41,321 nucleotides of DNA from a virus. Shown here in pieces: positions 13,371 through 21,610 of this stretch (within the stretch, counting starts at the first letter, position 1; each line of letters opens with the position of its first letter). The notes beneath the pieces are model-generated. The model was not told the DNA's origin, did not search any database, and saw only the letters and a list, made by a program, of their open reading frames with translations. The stretch lies in IMG/VR virus record IMGVR_UViG_3300036944_000712, positions 1 to 41,321 of that record; one strand, 5' to 3'. The position numbers and the translations under genes are program-made.

Positions 13371-13998
13371 GATTTCGAATCTCCTTACGAGGTGTTGTGG
13401 GTTTAATATGAGGTAGCTTGTAGTTCCAAGCATTACCAAAACAGTTGAATAATTCTTTACTGAACGTAATTTTAATGAACGTCCGTAGCACAGCTTTATT
13501 AAGTTTGTTCATTGTTACATTGTGAACACACTCTTGGTCTAAGAGATACAACGTATGAGTATGCAGTGAATGACAGAAGTGACGCTCTGCTTGAGCTTGC
13601 TCCTGCATTTCTTCAAGAGAAATCTCATGGTCATCGGTTAAATCGAACTGACCTACAGAGACTTCAGTTGGAATCGTGTCACACCAGATGAAGTTATCCT
13701 GATCACTCTTGAACCCATCAATATGCCAGCCGTAACGGTTAGGTACAGAGTGCGGTTGAATGTACTGACGCTTCACTGTCAAGTAGCAATACTTTGTCCA
13801 GTCATCTTCGTACAGACTTGGCTTCAGAGCATACACCTTACCTAACAACTCGTCTACAAGCGCACGAAGATGGTCGGGAACTTGATATTCACTACTTCCA
13901 GCTTGCTTGATGCACATGTAAACAATACTGCAATACTCAAGCTCGTATACGTTAAAATCGGCTTGTATGCCTAGAGGTAATGCTGAATTAATTTTCAT
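13357..13998 (-). CDS. Probable 2OG-Fe(II) oxygenase
   Basis: 213 residues. The pattern WHIDGF (His92, Asp94), then CVHNVT (His159), then RTFIKITFS (Arg172) fits the HxD...H...R iron and 2-oxoglutarate binding set of the Fe(II)/2OG dioxygenase fold, with typical spacing. Substrate unknown; phage relatives are thought to modify protein or DNA bases. The start is taken at ATG 13998, which overlaps the upstream stop (TAATG) and has GGAG before it. Related phage proteins also carry an aromatic C-terminus like GNAWNYKLPHI. Confidence 0.6.
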   Translation of the reverse strand: MKINSALPLGIQADFNVYELEYCSIVYMCIKQAGSSEYQVPDHLRALVDELLGKVYALKPSLYEDDWTKYCYLTVKRQYIQPHSVPNRYGWHIDGFKSDQDNFIWCDTIPTEVSVGQFDLTDDHEISLEEMQEQAQAERHFCHSLHTHTLYLLDQECVHNVTMNKLNKAVLRTFIKITFSKELFNCFGNAWNYKLPHIKPTTPRKEIRNHGTL

Positions 13999-14339
13999 TA
14001 ACATCTCCAGCAATTATTCACATATTCATCGGCAGTAGCAAGCACTAAACCATCCAGACTTCGAATTTCATCTAGGAAGACATAGAGCAATAATTCCATC
14101 TGAATAAAGATTGAATACATGTCAATAAACACTAAGTCATTGGCATGTTCAATAACACCACCAGTCTTAGAGCACTTGAAGATATACTGTACGATTTCTT
14201 TCTCATCCTCTGGTACTAAAGCCCATAGGTATGGATTACCATCGACAGTATCAATTCGAACTACTTTACTACCTTTTGGGAGGTTCAGTGTAAACCCTTC
14301 AGCAAATGGTATCAAGTATTTATACACAACAGATTTCAA
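13998..14339 (-). CDS. DUF7352-like protein, 113 aa
   Basis: KYLIPFAEGFTLNLPKGSKV near the N-terminus, then TVDGNPYLWALVPE, matches the pattern of a family of small phage and bacterial proteins (DUF7352-like). No biochemical function is known. Start TTG 14339 has AAGGGGATATTAA before it. It is the first gene of the left operon and is served by the promoter at 14369-14396. Confidence 0.68.
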   Translation of the reverse strand: MKSVVYKYLIPFAEGFTLNLPKGSKVVRIDTVDGNPYLWALVPEDEKEIVQYIFKCSKTGGVIEHANDLVFIDMYSIFIQMELLLYVFLDEIRSLDGLVLATADEYVNNCWRC

Positions 14340-14368
14340 TTAATATCCCCTTAATCTCAAGGTTTGTT

Positions 14369-14396
14369 AGTATAGAGTATTTTTAGTACAAAGCAA
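14369..14396 (-). promoter_or_regulatory. Sigma-70-like promoter of the left operon
   Basis: Minus strand TTGCTT, 16-base spacer, TATACT, start near 14362. It reads into the TTG-started gene at 14339. No hairpin overlaps it. Confidence 0.55.
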
Positions 14397-14399
14397 GTG

Positions 14400-14680
14400 T
14401 AAATTACAAGAATTAACATGTAAAACACATAGTAATTTACTAAGAACAGAGTTTACATAGTATTCTAAATAATACAAGAGTTATTTATATAAATATTTAT
14501 TATAAGTATTATGTTTATTTATAATTATTAGTAATATATCATAGAATCTATAAGTGTTATAATCTAATATTATTACTAATTACAATAAATATTCTATTAA
14601 GATATAAATATCTTATAAGTATTCTATTGTATATTATATAATATTAAACTACCTAATTAACTTATTACTGCATCGCCAGT
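14400..14680. other. AT-rich gene-free divergent region, possible replication origin
   Basis: About 280 bases of A/T-rich sequence with direct repeats of TTATAAGTATT (near 14504 and 14612) and several AT-only inverted repeats, no open frame of use and no RNA gene visible. It lies exactly where transcription diverges, next to the replication genes, between two minus-strand promoters and one plus-strand promoter. This is the usual setting of a phage origin, but no recognisable DnaA box or iteron set was seen, so this is inference. Confidence 0.4.
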
Positions 14681-14686
14681 TGCTCT

Positions 14687-14714
14687 ATCATATCACAGTT
14701 TTTCAACCTGTCAA
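14687..14714 (-). promoter_or_regulatory. Strong sigma-70 promoter reading into the AT-rich region
   Basis: Minus strand TTGACA (perfect), 16-base spacer, TATGAT (5 of 6). Start near 14680. It would transcribe over 300 bases of non-coding AT-rich DNA before the first minus-strand gene. Confidence 0.75.
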
Positions 14715-14748
14715 GTACTAAGATTAAAATAATTTAAATTAAATTTAG

Positions 14749-14777
14749 TTGACAAGTGTACTAATCAAGTTTAGCAT
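14749..14777 (+). promoter_or_regulatory. Sigma-70 promoter of the replication operon
   Basis: TTGACA (perfect -35), 17-base spacer, TAGCAT. Start near 14784, with a 20-base leader to the first plus-strand gene. No hairpin overlaps it. Confidence 0.65.
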
Positions 14778-14803
14778 GTGCAAATCTTAAAAAGGAGATA
14801 AAC

Positions 14804-15142
14804 ATGCTTTTCAAATTTCTACGTGTTGGTGCAACCCTTCAACCGATTGTCCGTGGTACAGGATTTGCAGTTGTAATTGAAATTGTTCAAGAGAAACACC
14901 CAGAAGGTCTGATCCACTACACCTTGCTAACAGATTTTGGTAGTTTGATTACTTTAACGGATGCAGAACTCTGCAAAACCTACACAAACGAATGCTACTA
15001 CACAAACTTATCAGAGTTCTGTAGTGAACCGACTGAAATCTACCAAGACCCACATAACTTTAGTGTAAAAGAGCGTTTTGAATTGCAGAAGCAGAAACTT
15101 GCAGAAGCTGAAATCAAACTACGTGAAATGGGTTTACTATGA
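14804..15142 (+). CDS. Hypothetical protein, 112 aa
   Basis: First gene of the plus-strand replication operon. The N-terminal half is beta-rich (GATLQPIVRGTGFAVVIEIV), another SH3-like look, and the C-terminus is a charged helix (KERFELQKQKLAEAEIKLRE). AAGGAGATAAAC precedes the ATG. Early position before primase-helicase suggests an early-expressed host-interaction or replication accessory protein, but no family is recognised. Confidence 0.72.
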   Translation: MLFKFLRVGATLQPIVRGTGFAVVIEIVQEKHPEGLIHYTLLTDFGSLITLTDAELCKTYTNECYYTNLSEFCSEPTEIYQDPHNFSVKERFELQKQKLAEAEIKLREMGLL

Positions 15143-15372
15143 CAGAAGGGCACTTAATCGTATTGTTCACTTCATGCGTATTTAAAGAGATACCAAACCC
15201 ACAAGTTACCTTTAAATTTCTAAAAGAAGTTGGTCGGCACTACAAACTTTCCCAGAAAAACTGGAAAGAATCGGAAGGTCTGATTAGTATTGCTGAAAAG
15301 ATGAAGTTGCATATTCAAGCGAATCTTCAAGACTTTAAAATTGACATTAACTTAGCTAACAAATCTTATTAG
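15139..15372 (+). CDS. Hypothetical protein, 77 aa
   Basis: Starts at ATG 15139, overlapping the stop of the previous gene (ATGA), and ends 8 bases before primase-helicase. Residues read as an alpha/beta protein with several Lys-rich helices (KFLKEVGRHYKLSQKNWKES). No motif recognised; operon position suggests co-expression with replication genes. Confidence 0.68.
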   Translation: MTEGHLIVLFTSCVFKEIPNPQVTFKFLKEVGRHYKLSQKNWKESEGLISIAEKMKLHIQANLQDFKIDINLANKSY

Positions 15373-15380
15373 GAATTGAA

Positions 15381-17180
15381 ATGACTAAAGAAAATATTCA
15401 AAGTACTTTATTGGGACATTACGCATGTCCACAGTGCTCGAGCAATAACAACCTTGCTGTTTATGTTAAGACAGACGATGCAGGAAATGAAAAGTTAGAT
15501 GGTTCTTGTTTCACTCCAGATTGCAAACGCTTCTGGTCGGAAGCAGAACTTCGTGAAGGTGGTGTGCTTGAAGAAGGGTTCATTACTCCGAAAGTTAAGC
15601 ATAATCCTAAAGAGCCTATCACCAAAGCAGAGTATACGGCTCTCACAGCTCGTTGTAACCACAATACGACAATGTTAGATGGTTCTCTATACCGTGGTAT
15701 TAAAACCGAAACAGCGGAGTTCTACGGGCATCTCTTTGAACGCAATGCAGCAGGGGAAATCATTAAAACGTATTACCCTGAAACGAAGTTTGATTACCGT
15801 GGTGAATGCAACTCGTTACGTGGTTATAAAACTCGCGTACTACCTAAAGTCTTTGGCATGGGCAACATCGGTATCACTGGTTTATCGAATGACTTTTCTG
15901 GTCAGCATAAATTTCCTATCGGTGGTAAGAAGGTTCTGATTGTAGGCGGTGAAGAAGATAAGTTGGCAGCAGCCCAAATGCTTCGTGAATACCAGATCGG
16001 ACGTAACCAAAGCGCGTATGACCGCTATGCTGTAGTTAGTCCTACATCGGGTGAAGGTGGTTTAGCAAAGTCTTGTAGTGCAAACTACGATTGGTTGAAT
16101 ACTTTTGAAGAAATTATCCTTTGCATGGATAATGATAAAGCTGGTCAGAAGGCAATAGCAGCAGCCTTGAAGGTTCTCCCTGAAGGTAAAGTGAGTTTAA
16201 TGCTTACTTCACTAAACGATCCAAGCCAGATGCTTCAGGAAGGTCGTCAGAAGCAGTTTATCAGTAACTTCTACGATGCTAAACCTCTTGTATCTACAGG
16301 GATTGTAAGCTTTGGTGAAGCAGCGAAAGGTATTAAAGAGTTTTTACTTGCTCCAAAGATTGAATTTCCTCCGATGTTGCACCGCTTAAATGCAGCTTCA
16401 CGCGGTGGTATTCGTTCTACTGGCGCTATTGTAAATATCATCGCTGATACTTCGATTGGTAAAACTTTAGTAAGTGACGTATTGCAGTTGTGGTGGGGGC
16501 ATCATTCACCATTAAAGCCAACTACGCTTACTATTGAACGGACTCAAGAAGAGTTTGTTGTTGACATGCTATCTAACCATGTCAAAAAGAACTTAACATG
16601 GATTGAACCTGATAAGGCTGTAGATTACCTTGATTCAGAAGAAGGCTTGCAGATGATTCACGATCTGTCCTACGATGATCTTGGTCAACCTCGTTTCTAT
16701 ATCATTGATGACCGTTCAGGTAGTGTAGCAAGCTTGAAAGCTCAAGTGTATCGCGCTTGGAAGATGCTTGGTAGCCGATTGTTTATCTTCGATCCACTGT
16801 CAGATGTACTTCGACAGCTACCGAATGAAGAGCAGGAAGACTTCATGTTATGGGAAAAGCAGATGAAGAAAGAAGGCTTAGTCTTCATTAATATTCTGCA
16901 TACACGTAAACCAGCTCCGAATAAGGACGGTACTATTCGCCCTGTTACTGAATATGATGCAATTGGTACTGGTTCATTTGTGCAGTCTGCGGATATTAAC
17001 CTTGTACTAAACCGTAACAAAATGGCGAAGGACGATAACGAACGTAATACTATGGTCGTTGAAGCTCCTAAACTTCGTAACGGTACGACTGGACATATTT
17101 GTGATCTTATCTACGATCCAGTAACCCGTCAGCAGCATGACAAGATTGACTTCTTTGCTCAACAGCCAAGCGACTTTTAA
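15381..17180 (+). CDS. T7 gp4-like primase-helicase
   Basis: 599 residues with domains in order: a zinc-binding primase start (Cys16, Cys19, Cys43, Cys48), a TOPRIM primase core (LIVGGEEDK at 185-193; LCMDNDKAGQ at 247-256), then a RecA/DnaB-type helicase from about residue 330. The P-loop is ADTSIGKT (355-362), with Ala in place of the usual first Gly; Walker B is LFIFD (467-471), and ILHTRK with His507 fits the sensor motif. It primes and unwinds at the phage fork with the polymerase encoded next. A hairpin and promoter follow 7 bases after its stop. Confidence 0.92.
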   Translation: MTKENIQSTLLGHYACPQCSSNNNLAVYVKTDDAGNEKLDGSCFTPDCKRFWSEAELREGGVLEEGFITPKVKHNPKEPITKAEYTALTARCNHNTTMLDGSLYRGIKTETAEFYGHLFERNAAGEIIKTYYPETKFDYRGECNSLRGYKTRVLPKVFGMGNIGITGLSNDFSGQHKFPIGGKKVLIVGGEEDKLAAAQMLREYQIGRNQSAYDRYAVVSPTSGEGGLAKSCSANYDWLNTFEEIILCMDNDKAGQKAIAAALKVLPEGKVSLMLTSLNDPSQMLQEGRQKQFISNFYDAKPLVSTGIVSFGEAAKGIKEFLLAPKIEFPPMLHRLNAASRGGIRSTGAIVNIIADTSIGKTLVSDVLQLWWGHHSPLKPTTLTIERTQEEFVVDMLSNHVKKNLTWIEPDKAVDYLDSEEGLQMIHDLSYDDLGQPRFYIIDDRSGSVASLKAQVYRAWKMLGSRLFIFDPLSDVLRQLPNEEQEDFMLWEKQMKKEGLVFINILHTRKPAPNKDGTIRPVTEYDAIGTGSFVQSADINLVLNRNKMAKDDNERNTMVVEAPKLRNGTTGHICDLIYDPVTRQQHDKIDFFAQQPSDF

Positions 17181-17186
17181 TATTAG

Positions 17187-17215
17187 TTGATTTTTCACAT
17201 AAGGCAGTGTACTAT
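17187..17215 (+). promoter_or_regulatory. Sigma-70-like promoter of the DNA polymerase gene
   Basis: TTGATT, 17-base spacer, TACTAT, start near 17222. The -10 box is in the loop of the terminator hairpin at 17199-17231, and the spacer includes its 5' arm. Confidence 0.6.
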
Positions 17216-17235
17216 TCGTGCATTGCCTTATTTTT
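17199..17235 (+). terminator. Rho-independent terminator after primase-helicase
   Basis: Eight-base-pair perfect stem ATAAGGCA / TGCCTTAT (17199-17206 with 17224-17231), 17-base loop, followed by a U-rich tract. It overlaps the promoter of the next gene. Confidence 0.78.
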
Positions 17236-17252
17236 ATTATAGAGGAAAGAAA

Positions 17253-19643
17253 ATGACTCGTAAGGTTGTCGATATTGAAAGCAACGACCTGTTAGCTAAC
17301 ATGCTCGACTTTTCTAAACTACCTTATCGCTTGAAGCCTGACGCTCGTTTATGGGTTGTTGTTGTACGAGATATTGATACGAAAGAAGTAACAGTATTAT
17401 CAAGTCCAACTGGCGACACCATTAGTAAGGCAGAAGTAGCTAAAGCGTTTGAAGGTGCAACAGAAATCATCGCGCATAATGGTATTAAGTTTGACTTTAT
17501 AGCCATGAAGTTGTTCGGTGTTCTGGATTATGAAGTTGGTTATCTAAACAAACCTGATAAAATCTTTGGACATGAAGTAAAAATTACTGATACGTTAATT
17601 CGTTCACGTTTGTTTAACCCAGACCGCTACGGTGGACATGGTTTGAAACCTTGGGGTGAACGCTTAGGTAACTTTAAAGATGATTTCCGCCAGCAATGTA
17701 TTGACGCTGGTATCATTACTAAGACAGCTCCGAAAGGCGCTGAGTTCCGTCAGTTCTCACCTCTCATGGTTAGCTACTGTATTCAAGATACGGCTGTAAC
17801 AGAACTTGTGCATCTTGAACTTGAAAAAGAATTTATTGATTACCCTCGTTGGAAGCAACCAGAAAAGATTGAGAACAAATTAGCTGATCTTGCCATTCGT
17901 CGAGAGTCCTACGGATTCTGGTTTGACCGTGATCTTGCTTTGTGGTGCTTGGACGACCTTCAAACGAGAATGAAGGTGCTGTCAGATAACGTGACACCGC
18001 GATTACCACCTAAGAAGATGAACAAAGGTACGTTGAAGGGTTTTACACCTCCTGCTTTGCAGTTAAAGCAAGATGGTCAGCCTACCGTTCACATGAAGAA
18101 CTTTGCTAAGAAGCATGGCGCGGAACTTGAAGGTGATCTTTTCGTTTACAAAGGTTATGCGCGGCAGATGCCGTTCACTGAGCCGATTGAAACTGAAGAA
18201 GTCGCTACGATTGACGATCTGGATCATGTGAAGCTTTACTTGATTGAATTAGGTTGGCGACCAACGGAGTTCAAGATTCGTGATCTAACCAAGAACTCTA
18301 AGAAGCAAAGCATTCCTTTTGAAAAACAGGTTGCAGCTTTAGACAAGTGGTTAGATCAAACCTTTGACGATCAGAAGTACATTGTAGGTCGTTTAGCTGA
18401 ACTTGGTATTAGTGGTGGTAAAGCTGTAGTACGCGCTAAGCTTCTTAAAAAGCTAGAGTCTGGTAAAGCTTGTAAAGTACCAACAGCACCTTCAGTTCGG
18501 GTAGGTGTAGAGAAAGAGCTTTGTAAGAACTTGACTGCACTGGGAGACAAAGTTTCATTTGCTAATGACTTTTCGCGTTATCTAACGTACCGACACCGTA
18601 AGAGCAGTATTGCTGGTGGTGATATTGAAGATATGGACTTTGACGAAGAAACGCCTAATACTGGCTTCTTGTCAATGTATCGTGAAGCAGATGGTCGTGT
18701 AGCTACTCCAGCTATCGAGATTGGCGCTTCAACTAACCGATACCGTCATATTGGTATTTGTAATATTGCCAGAGCTAAATCGGAGTATGGTAACTTCATG
18801 CGAAGCCTTTTTGGTTGTGGTGAAGGGATGGTGCAGCTTGGGTTCGACTTTTCTTCATTAGAAGCATGTGAACAAGGGCATTACATTTTACCGTTCGATG
18901 GTGCTGAGCTTGCTAAACAGTTATTAGCTAAGAAGCCAGAGGATATTCACTCGTTGAATGCAATCAAACTTTTTGGTTCATTAGACTTCCGTGATTCGGC
19001 TAAATCTATTTCGTATGCGTTAATGTATGGTGCAGCATATCAAAAGCTTAAATCCATGCTTGGTTTATCCGATCAAGAAGCCAAAGAGCTATTTGACAAC
19101 TACTGGAACGCGGTATTACCTCTCAAGAAGTTGAAGGAAGCTGTAACAAAAATCTGGAAAGATCGTGGCAGTAAGTATGTTGTAGGCTTGGATGGTCGTA
19201 AGATCATGACTCGTTCAGAACATTCACTTCTAAACGCTTTGTTCCAGTCAGGTGGTGTGATTTGTGCTAAGTATGCTACGGTATTTATTTACGAGATACT
19301 AGAAGCGCAAGGTTGGTGCTGTGATCCGTTTGAATCAGCGGAACTTGATATGTGTGGTATGATTGAATACCATGACGAATGCCAGTTAGCTGTCAATCCA
19401 AAGCATATTAAGTACAAAATCTTCCAGTCTAAAGATGAAGCTAAAGAGTTTGTTAAGGAATGGAAAGGTGATCAGCTTGGAAGTATTGTCGAAGGTAAGA
19501 ATGATACGTTTGTGATCGCGCTACCTAACCCTGTTTCTAAGGCAATTACACAAGCTATTAACATGGCTGTTGAAGAAGTTAAGTTAAAAGTCCCATTAGG
19601 TATGGAATGGGTTGTTCATAAAAACTGGTATGGTTGCCACTAA
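17253..19643 (+). CDS. Family A DNA polymerase with 3'-5' exonuclease
   Basis: 796 residues. Proofreading motifs at the N-terminus: VVDIES (Asp7, Glu9), AHNGIKFDF (Asn76, Asp81) and YCIQD (Tyr175, Asp179). Polymerase motif A is FDFSSLEA (Asp532), the O-helix is RDSAKSISYALMYGAAY (Arg580, Lys584, Tyr588, Tyr592) and motif C is YHDE (His707, Asp708, Glu709). Tyr588 matches the position where E. coli Pol I has Phe762 and T7 polymerase a Tyr. I chose ATG 17253, with GAGGAAAG before it, over an ATG 22 codons upstream lying in the terminator/promoter element. It replicates the phage DNA. Confidence 0.94.
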   Translation: MTRKVVDIESNDLLANMLDFSKLPYRLKPDARLWVVVVRDIDTKEVTVLSSPTGDTISKAEVAKAFEGATEIIAHNGIKFDFIAMKLFGVLDYEVGYLNKPDKIFGHEVKITDTLIRSRLFNPDRYGGHGLKPWGERLGNFKDDFRQQCIDAGIITKTAPKGAEFRQFSPLMVSYCIQDTAVTELVHLELEKEFIDYPRWKQPEKIENKLADLAIRRESYGFWFDRDLALWCLDDLQTRMKVLSDNVTPRLPPKKMNKGTLKGFTPPALQLKQDGQPTVHMKNFAKKHGAELEGDLFVYKGYARQMPFTEPIETEEVATIDDLDHVKLYLIELGWRPTEFKIRDLTKNSKKQSIPFEKQVAALDKWLDQTFDDQKYIVGRLAELGISGGKAVVRAKLLKKLESGKACKVPTAPSVRVGVEKELCKNLTALGDKVSFANDFSRYLTYRHRKSSIAGGDIEDMDFDEETPNTGFLSMYREADGRVATPAIEIGASTNRYRHIGICNIARAKSEYGNFMRSLFGCGEGMVQLGFDFSSLEACEQGHYILPFDGAELAKQLLAKKPEDIHSLNAIKLFGSLDFRDSAKSISYALMYGAAYQKLKSMLGLSDQEAKELFDNYWNAVLPLKKLKEAVTKIWKDRGSKYVVGLDGRKIMTRSEHSLLNALFQSGGVICAKYATVFIYEILEAQGWCCDPFESAELDMCGMIEYHDECQLAVNPKHIKYKIFQSKDEAKEFVKEWKGDQLGSIVEGKNDTFVIALPNPVSKAITQAINMAVEEVKLKVPLGMEWVVHKNWYGCH

Positions 19644-19653
19644 GGAGAAAGAA

Positions 19654-19962
19654 ATGCAAGATAAGTTATACGAAGTGATCTTAACCCCTGCGCATATTGA
19701 CACGTTCCATGCAGGTTTAATCTCTTTAGAGCGTATGTACAGAGGTTTGTTGAGTTTACATGATCAAGGTGATAAGCCTACTTTAGACTGGTTAGCAGGA
19801 CAAGGATTGACGGTTAAAAACCTTGAACATGTATATGAAAATACGATGCAAACCCTGTACCAAGTAGCGCATTTCACAATAGGTACAGAGATTCCACCTA
19901 ATGCTGATCCTGCGTTTACGCTGAACTTTAAAGAAGCCTTCGAACCTTTTGAAGAACTTTAA
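19654..19962 (+). CDS. Hypothetical protein, 102 aa
   Basis: Helical protein following the DNA polymerase by 10 bases, starting at ATG 19654 with AAGGAGAAAGAA before it (a longer frame to 19612 overlaps the polymerase). Contains MYRGLLSLHDQGDKPTLDWL and a Pro-rich mid-part. No family recognised. Co-expression with the polymerase suggests a replication accessory role, but this is not supported by a motif. The terminator at 19990 follows. Confidence 0.72.
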   Translation: MQDKLYEVILTPAHIDTFHAGLISLERMYRGLLSLHDQGDKPTLDWLAGQGLTVKNLEHVYENTMQTLYQVAHFTIGTEIPPNADPAFTLNFKEAFEPFEEL

Positions 19963-19989
19963 AATTAGTTGAAATATTATGTGAAAAAT

Positions 19990-20022
19990 ACCGTAATAAG
20001 GGTTGACTCTTGTTACGGTTTT
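19990..20022 (+). terminator. Rho-independent terminator before ssb
   Basis: Seven-base-pair perfect stem ACCGTAA / TTACGGT (19990-19996 with 20013-20019) followed by UUUU. The loop contains the -35 box of the ssb promoter. Confidence 0.7.
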
Positions 20023-20031
20023 CAGTAAAAT
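20003..20031 (+). promoter_or_regulatory. Sigma-70-like promoter of the ssb gene
   Basis: TTGACT, 17-base spacer, TAAAAT, start near 20038. The -35 box is in the hairpin loop, the 3' arm and U tract are in the spacer. Confidence 0.7.
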
Positions 20032-20063
20032 AGCTCATGTTCTAAAGAACTGGCAATTAATTC

Positions 20064-20080
20064 ACAACTCATAGAGTTGT
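20064..20080 (+). other. Stem-loop in the ssb leader
   Basis: Perfect 7-base-pair stem ACAACTC / GAGTTGT with a 3-base loop (20071-20073), in the 5' leader of ssb, about 30 bases before the ATG. No U tract. It may stabilise the mRNA or be a site for translational control. Confidence 0.5.
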
Positions 20081-20110
20081 TACCTACTAAATCTTGGAGT
20101 AATTATACTT

Positions 20111-21109
20111 ATGGCATTTGACAACTACGCACCTGCACCTTCCACTGATAAACCTGCTGTCGATTATGACGCTTTAAATCGTTATGTAGTAGAAGAATGT
20201 AAACTCCAACAACCTGAAACCATGCTTGGTGTAATCAGCATGATCGTTGACTTAGGCACACAGAAACAGAACGATGCAACCTACAAACTTGAAGGTGACG
20301 ATGTAGGCTTAACTGCCGAACAACTTACCGTGAAGTACGCGAAAGAAATCGCTGAAGGTAAAATCTCGAAGTTCGCTGACGCTTACGACAGCGACTCAAG
20401 CTCTTGGTTACTTCAGAAATTTGTTCCACAAAAACCTCACCAGTCAATTGCTTACGCTGTAGATTTCCCAGACATTATGCTTGATAAAGGCAAATTCTTT
20501 GGTGAAGACAATCCTAATCCAAAACCTCTTCGTATGTGGATTGGTGGTCAGTACTGGAACAAACACATTGGCGAAAAAGGAAAAATGCTTGTACAGAACG
20601 TCATTCCGTTGAAAGTAACGAAAGATGACAAGATCACAGGTTGGACAATGAACCCGCTGTCTTCTATGTACAAAATGGCATTAGCTGCGAAGCTTATCCA
20701 AACTGACGAAGCTTTCTTGCCTGAAAACATCGACGCTCTACTTGGCAAAACTTTACAGTTCAAAGCTCAAATCTTCTTTAAGAAGGGCAAAGACGGTAAA
20801 GAATACTACACTGAAAAGTTAGCGTATGCAGCAGGTATGGCTCGTGGTCAAGCGGAACGCCAGTTAGATGCAACTTACTTGATCCAGTTTAAACAAGATA
20901 ATGATCCACAAGGTTTGAAAGAACTCCGTGGTCACATCGTAAACACGATCCAGAATGCGACTAACTACGAAGGCAGTGCGATTCAGAAGCAGTTTGAAGC
21001 CCTTAAAGGTGGACAAGCGCAACCTGCGGCAGCACAAGCAGCTCCAGCGGCAACTAAACCTGTAGCTCCGACAGCACCTGCTGACCTTGACGACGACATG
21101 CCGTTCTAA
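20111..21109 (+). CDS. Phage single-stranded DNA-binding protein
   Basis: 332 residues. It ends in the acidic tail DLDDDMPF after a low-complexity Gln/Ala/Pro linker (about residues 302-322), the standard arrangement of SSB proteins that recruit partners through an acidic tip. Residues 90-290 form an alpha/beta core with aromatics (for example WIGGQYWNKHIGE and LKEYYTEKLAYA). This is the phage-type SSB family rather than the short bacterial OB-fold type, judged by length. Its own promoter and hairpin leader suggest high expression. TTGGAG precedes the ATG. Confidence 0.8.
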   Translation: MAFDNYAPAPSTDKPAVDYDALNRYVVEECKLQQPETMLGVISMIVDLGTQKQNDATYKLEGDDVGLTAEQLTVKYAKEIAEGKISKFADAYDSDSSSWLLQKFVPQKPHQSIAYAVDFPDIMLDKGKFFGEDNPNPKPLRMWIGGQYWNKHIGEKGKMLVQNVIPLKVTKDDKITGWTMNPLSSMYKMALAAKLIQTDEAFLPENIDALLGKTLQFKAQIFFKKGKDGKEYYTEKLAYAAGMARGQAERQLDATYLIQFKQDNDPQGLKELRGHIVNTIQNATNYEGSAIQKQFEALKGGQAQPAAAQAAPAATKPVAPTAPADLDDDMPF

Positions 21110-21130
21110 AATCTGTTAGCTAACAGAACT

Positions 21131-21155
21131 GGAGACTAAATAGTCTCCTTTTCTT
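21131..21155 (+). terminator. Rho-independent terminator after ssb
   Basis: Eight-base-pair perfect stem GGAGACTA / TAGTCTCC with a 2-base loop as drawn (21131-21148), followed by UUUUCUU. A 14-base palindrome (21113-21126) precedes it. Confidence 0.85.
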
Positions 21156-21192
21156 ATTAAGATACTTCATAACCATTCTCAAGGAGAAACCC

Positions 21193-21432
21193 ATGACTGA
21201 TTTAACAAAGACCAAAGACTACTTCAACCGTTTAGTCAACATTCACACTGAAATTGATACACTGACACAGGATTTAGGTCAACTGAAAGAGGAAGTGAAA
21301 GAGAAGCTTCCAGATGTAAACTTTACTGATTTGTCTCGTGCAGCAAAACTTCAAGCACAGCAAAAACTTGGACAGACTGTAGACAAAATGAACAGCTTTG
21401 TTGACCTCGCTGAAGCAGTGACTGGAGCTTAA
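21193..21432 (+). CDS. Small helical protein, 79 aa
   Basis: A helical, probably coiled-coil protein: DYFNRLVNIHTEIDTLTQDL and LQAQQKLGQTVDKMNSFVDL. AAGGAGAAACCC precedes the ATG. It lies between ssb and the exonuclease gene and could be an SSB or recombination partner, by position only. No family recognised. Confidence 0.72.
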   Translation: MTDLTKTKDYFNRLVNIHTEIDTLTQDLGQLKEEVKEKLPDVNFTDLSRAAKLQAQQKLGQTVDKMNSFVDLAEAVTGA

Positions 21433-21433
21433 T

Positions 21434-21589
21434 ATGGGCAGTACAACAGTAGCAATTTCACAAGAACGCCTTGACGAACTTGAAGCCGATGAAGCGAAAT
21501 TAGCGGCTTTAGAAGCCTACGGTGTAGATAACTGGTGTGGCTATGATGAAGCTATGCAATCTTTGCGTTCCGAAGATGACGACGATTAA
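21434..21589 (+). CDS. Acidic micro-protein, 51 aa
   Basis: Starts at ATG 21434, two bases after the stop of the previous gene, with GGAG six bases upstream inside that gene's last codons. The 51-residue product (MGSTTVAISQERLDELEADE, then a short helix and a C-terminal SEDDDD tail) is strongly acidic. The tail resembles SSB-type acidic tips. It lies directly before the terminator at 21611-21639. No family recognised; coupling supports it as real. Confidence 0.62.
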   Translation: MGSTTVAISQERLDELEADEAKLAALEAYGVDNWCGYDEAMQSLRSEDDDD

Positions 21590-21610
21590 AACTTAATTAC
21601 CAAACACACA

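Noticed and set aside
14344-14803. tRNA or other stable RNA gene in the divergent gap
   Set aside because: The gap is strongly A/T-rich with no cloverleaf, CCA end or conserved T-loop sequence.
21113-21126. 14-base palindrome CTGTTAGCTAACAG as an operator
   Set aside because: It directly precedes a terminator and no second copy was seen; it may simply be part of the terminator region.
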